The notes beneath the pieces were generated by a model, which saw nothing but the letters and a program-made list of their open reading frames with translations, was not told the origin of the DNA and did not search any database. Position numbers and translations under genes: made by a program. From Deltaproteobacteria bacterium (GTDB taxonomy: Bacteria > Desulfobacterota > Binatia > Bin18), in the NCBI GenBank assembly GCA_016200595.1, contig JACQEL010000578.1, positions 1 through 6,949 on the forward strand: a stretch of DNA of 6,949 nucleotides, given 5' to 3'. This document shows, piece by piece, positions 6,644 to 6,949 of this stretch (position 1 is the stretch's first letter; every line of letters starts with the position of its first letter).

Positions 6644-6665
6644 GGACAGCCCAGCCAGGCTGTCC
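6644..6665. repeat. Perfect hairpin upstream of the MFS gene
   Basis: GGACAGCC (6644-6651) and GGCTGTCC (6658-6665) form a perfect 8-bp stem with a 6-base loop, 58 bases before the transporter start. It could be an operator dyad, a leader hairpin in the transporter mRNA, or another dispersed palindrome. No promoter hexamers nearby decide between these. Confidence 0.5.
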
Positions 6666-6711
6666 TAGAGCGATCTACCCTTGAGCGTACAGGAGTTGCG
6701 TTCCCGGGTGC

Positions 6712-6734
6712 CACGAGCAGCTGGCCTGCTCGTG
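6712..6734. repeat. Perfect hairpin CACGAGCAG / CTGCTCGTG
   Basis: Two 9-base arms (6712-6720 and 6726-6734) surround CTGGC. It stands apart from the large element at 6816-6932 and does not share its AGCCAYGCT head, so it is probably another palindromic family or a decayed member. Confidence 0.55.
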
Positions 6735-6815
6735 CCTACCGTCTCGCACTGGCGGACCAGCCCAATACTGTCCGGGAAATTTTTCTGTCTCGTGCCCAAG
6801 ACCGGGGCTTTGCCC

Positions 6816-6932
6816 TTTGGAGTGCGGGAGCCACGCTCCCGCTTTTGCCGTGCGAAGCATGGCTTCGCACGGTATTGGGCTGAAGCCATGCTTCAGCCCA
6901 ACAAAGCGCCAGCATGGCTGGCGCACTCCAAA
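6816..6932. repeat. 117-bp multi-hairpin element with inverted ends
   Basis: The ends are an exact 11-base inverted repeat, TTTGGAGTGCG (6816-6826) / CGCACTCCAAA (6922-6932). Four perfect hairpins lie inside, each with a 3-base loop: 6824-6842 (8 bp, loop CAC), 6848-6872 (11 bp, ATG), 6875-6901 (12 bp, CAT) and 6906-6924 (8 bp, ATG). The outer 8 bp (6816-6823 / 6925-6932) abut the first and last hairpins exactly, so the whole can fold as a five-way junction with only short linkers (TTTTG, TA, CAAA) unpaired. All four heads are AGCCAYGCT or its reverse complement. The element lies more than 220 bases upstream of the MFS gene and has no coding sequence. Confidence 0.88.
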
Positions 6933-6934
6933 AT

Positions 6935-6949
6935 TGCGCCTCCGGCGCA
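6935..6949. repeat. Partial hairpin at right edge
   Basis: TGCGCC (6935-6940) and GGCGCA (6944-6949) pair perfectly around loop TCC and run into the window end, so the stem may be longer. It begins two bases after the 117-bp element and again has a 3-base loop, which suggests the hairpin array continues to the right. Confidence 0.5.

Noticed and set aside
6410..6883. Plus-strand open frame of 157 codons
   Set aside because: It is antisense to the transporter start and then crosses hairpin DNA. No ribosome site or domain is visible.

Overview
This is a bacterial window with no rRNA, tRNA or CRISPR array. Five protein genes can be supported. The starts of bfr, the NTF2-like gene, the flavoprotein gene and the transporter gene each sit behind a good Shine-Dalgarno sequence. 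The GC-rich coding style, the bacterioferritin, the MASE1 sensor kinase and an acid-type MFS permease fit a free-living, probably uncultivated Gram-negative heterotroph with a repeat-rich genome. The sequence does not let me name a phylum.

Layout, left to right. Positions 1-197 hold a compact multi-stem palindromic element (88-164). Next comes a leftward, operon-like block. In transcription order it is bfr (2386 to 1922), a small NTF2-fold protein (1877 to 1482) and a class A FAD-dependent aromatic monooxygenase (1397 to 198). A good sigma70-type promoter faces into bfr at 2463-2436. A 529-base divergent region (2387-2915) separates this block from a rightward membrane histidine kinase gene (2916-4625), which has no response regulator beside it. 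The convergent interval 4626-5245 is full of palindromic repeats: a 61-bp imperfect palindrome, then two 87-bp modules in inverted orientation. A leftward MFS transporter gene fills 5246-6586. The right end (6587-6949) holds two isolated hairpins, a 117-bp multi-hairpin element and part of a further hairpin.

How the genes may work together. Co-transcription of an iron store with a flavin monooxygenase and an NTF2-like protein is inferred from strand and spacing only. The monooxygenase (salicylate / hydroxybenzoate hydroxylase type) and the permease (anion:cation symporter type) could both serve use of aromatic or sugar acids, but they are not in one operon.

The most interesting material is non-coding. 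The elements at 88-164 and 6816-6932 share an architecture. Each has inverted ends of the form GGAGYGCG / CGCRCTCC, an outer stem that abuts the first and last internal hairpins with no unpaired base, a CGCTTTT after the first hairpin, and hairpins whose stems change sequence while staying perfectly paired. The 87-bp modules show the same habit, with a compensatory G-C to C-G swap and constant linker lengths. The best protein-level oddity is that bacterioferritin has alanine where the bridging ferroxidase ligand Glu127 is expected.
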